A DNA stretch of 64,000 nucleotides from Flavobacterium sp. SCGC AAA160-P02 (GTDB lineage Bacteria; Bacteroidota; Bacteroidia; Flavobacteriales; Flavobacteriaceae). Within the stretch, counting starts at the first letter, position 1, and each line of letters starts with the position of its first letter. Of this stretch, positions 63,655 through 64,000 are shown piece after piece. The translations under genes and the position numbers were made by a program. The stretch is from contig KB911113.1 of the NCBI GenBank assembly GCA_000383355.1, positions 59,031 to 123,030 of the forward strand, in the 5' to 3' direction. A model generated the notes under the pieces. The model was given only the letters and a program-made list of their open reading frames with translations, searched no databases and was not told the origin of the DNA.

Positions 63655-64000
63655 AATTAATAGTGCTGAACGAAATTTGAGATTGTTAAATCACCTCAAC
63701 GAAGTATTTTAAAAGTTTAGTCTGTTTTTTAAAGTTCTGTGATGATGTCATTTTTTGGGAACTAAACGCAATAATGGTTGGTGTGTATTTGGAAAAATAA
63801 TCAAAAGATTGAATGTGTTGGTTGTAATTATCAAGTTTTATAAAAGCGTTCTGTCTCGTTCTTTATCCAAAAAAGGGTCTTGTGTGTGCTACTAAGATCC
63901 CAACCTAAATGCTAAAATGGAAAGTAGCTATTTATAAAATGGTTGATTTAAAAGCTGGTTGGTGTATTTTAATAAGGTCTAAGACAGCATTCTGGTCCGG
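63617..64000. other. 384-base tail without a gene
   Basis: No credible coding frame was seen on either strand. The stretch carries several copies of a TTGGTTG/GGTTGGTGT word (63775-63790, 63819, 63956-63970). The two long copies are 181 bases apart. It runs to the window edge beside a recombinase gene, so a cassette or attachment region is possible but unproved. Confidence 0.5.

Noticed and set aside
63871..63905. Hairpin in the right-end tail (GGGTCTT with AAGATCCC)
   Set aside because: The stem has a bulge and a long loop; too weak to call an attC-like structure.
1..64000. CRISPR arrays, tRNA or rRNA genes
   Set aside because: No regularly spaced repeats of CRISPR length and no tRNA or rRNA landmarks were recognised on reading; a dedicated search tool was not available.

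Overview
The window looks like a piece of a marine member of the Flavobacteriaceae (Bacteroidota). The DNA is AT-rich. Many starts are preceded by the Bacteroidota promoter element TAnnTTTG. Two large secreted proteins end in type IX secretion (T9SS) sorting domains, there is a complete Bat (aerotolerance) operon, and several families typical of the phylum are present (DUF4270, DUF4271, DUF4296, DUF3109, DUF2490). A PL6 alginate lyase at the left edge suggests use of brown-algal polysaccharide. Genus cannot be fixed from sequence alone. No rRNA, tRNA or CRISPR array was seen.

Layout. 1-2520: the left end of an alginate operon read leftward (PL6 lyase, then a lipoprotein cut by the edge), with a double GntR-type operator in its leader. 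2680-5424: two secreted proteins of unknown function, two small membrane proteins overlapping by ATGA, and a HupE/UreJ membrane protein. 5449-9499: a dCMP-deaminase-family protein, an S41 protease, LpxH and, convergently, an aminotransferase. 9531-14098: a TonB-dependent receptor operon ending in two sibling lipoproteins. 14282-22627: MoxR, DUF58, a DUF4381-like protein and BatA-BatE. 22659-26249: a small membrane protein, then carbonic anhydrase, DUF2490 and a SulP transporter. 26305-30993: CvpA, umuC-umuD, tadA and dxs. 31042-34224: a large T9SS cargo protein. 34415-39849: nrdB, nrdA, dgt and a lipoprotein, a dNTP-supply group. 40327-47323: a lipoprotein, a DUF3109 protein, MarC with a short flavoprotein, glmS, DUF4270 and a glycogen-synthase-like half protein. 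47390-51042: panC, panD, a flippase-like membrane protein and radA. 51082-57465: a hemD-like gene, DUF4271, polyprenol-phosphate mannosyltransferase, dihydroorotase, DUF4296, an epimerase and tyrS. 57483-60116: a LuxE-like enzyme and an ALDH7-type dehydrogenase. 60101-64000: a CotH/lamin-tail/T9SS protein between imperfect direct repeats, a tyrosine recombinase, and 384 bases without a gene that carry short repeats.

Most of the window is core chromosome. The parts that look accessory are the alginate edge, the receptor/lipoprotein operon with its nearly identical internal patch, and the right end, where a repeat-flanked secreted protein sits beside a recombinase and repeat-bearing non-coding DNA. 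The right end is the best place to look for an undescribed mobile or cassette-like system. The sequence is suggestive there but does not prove one.
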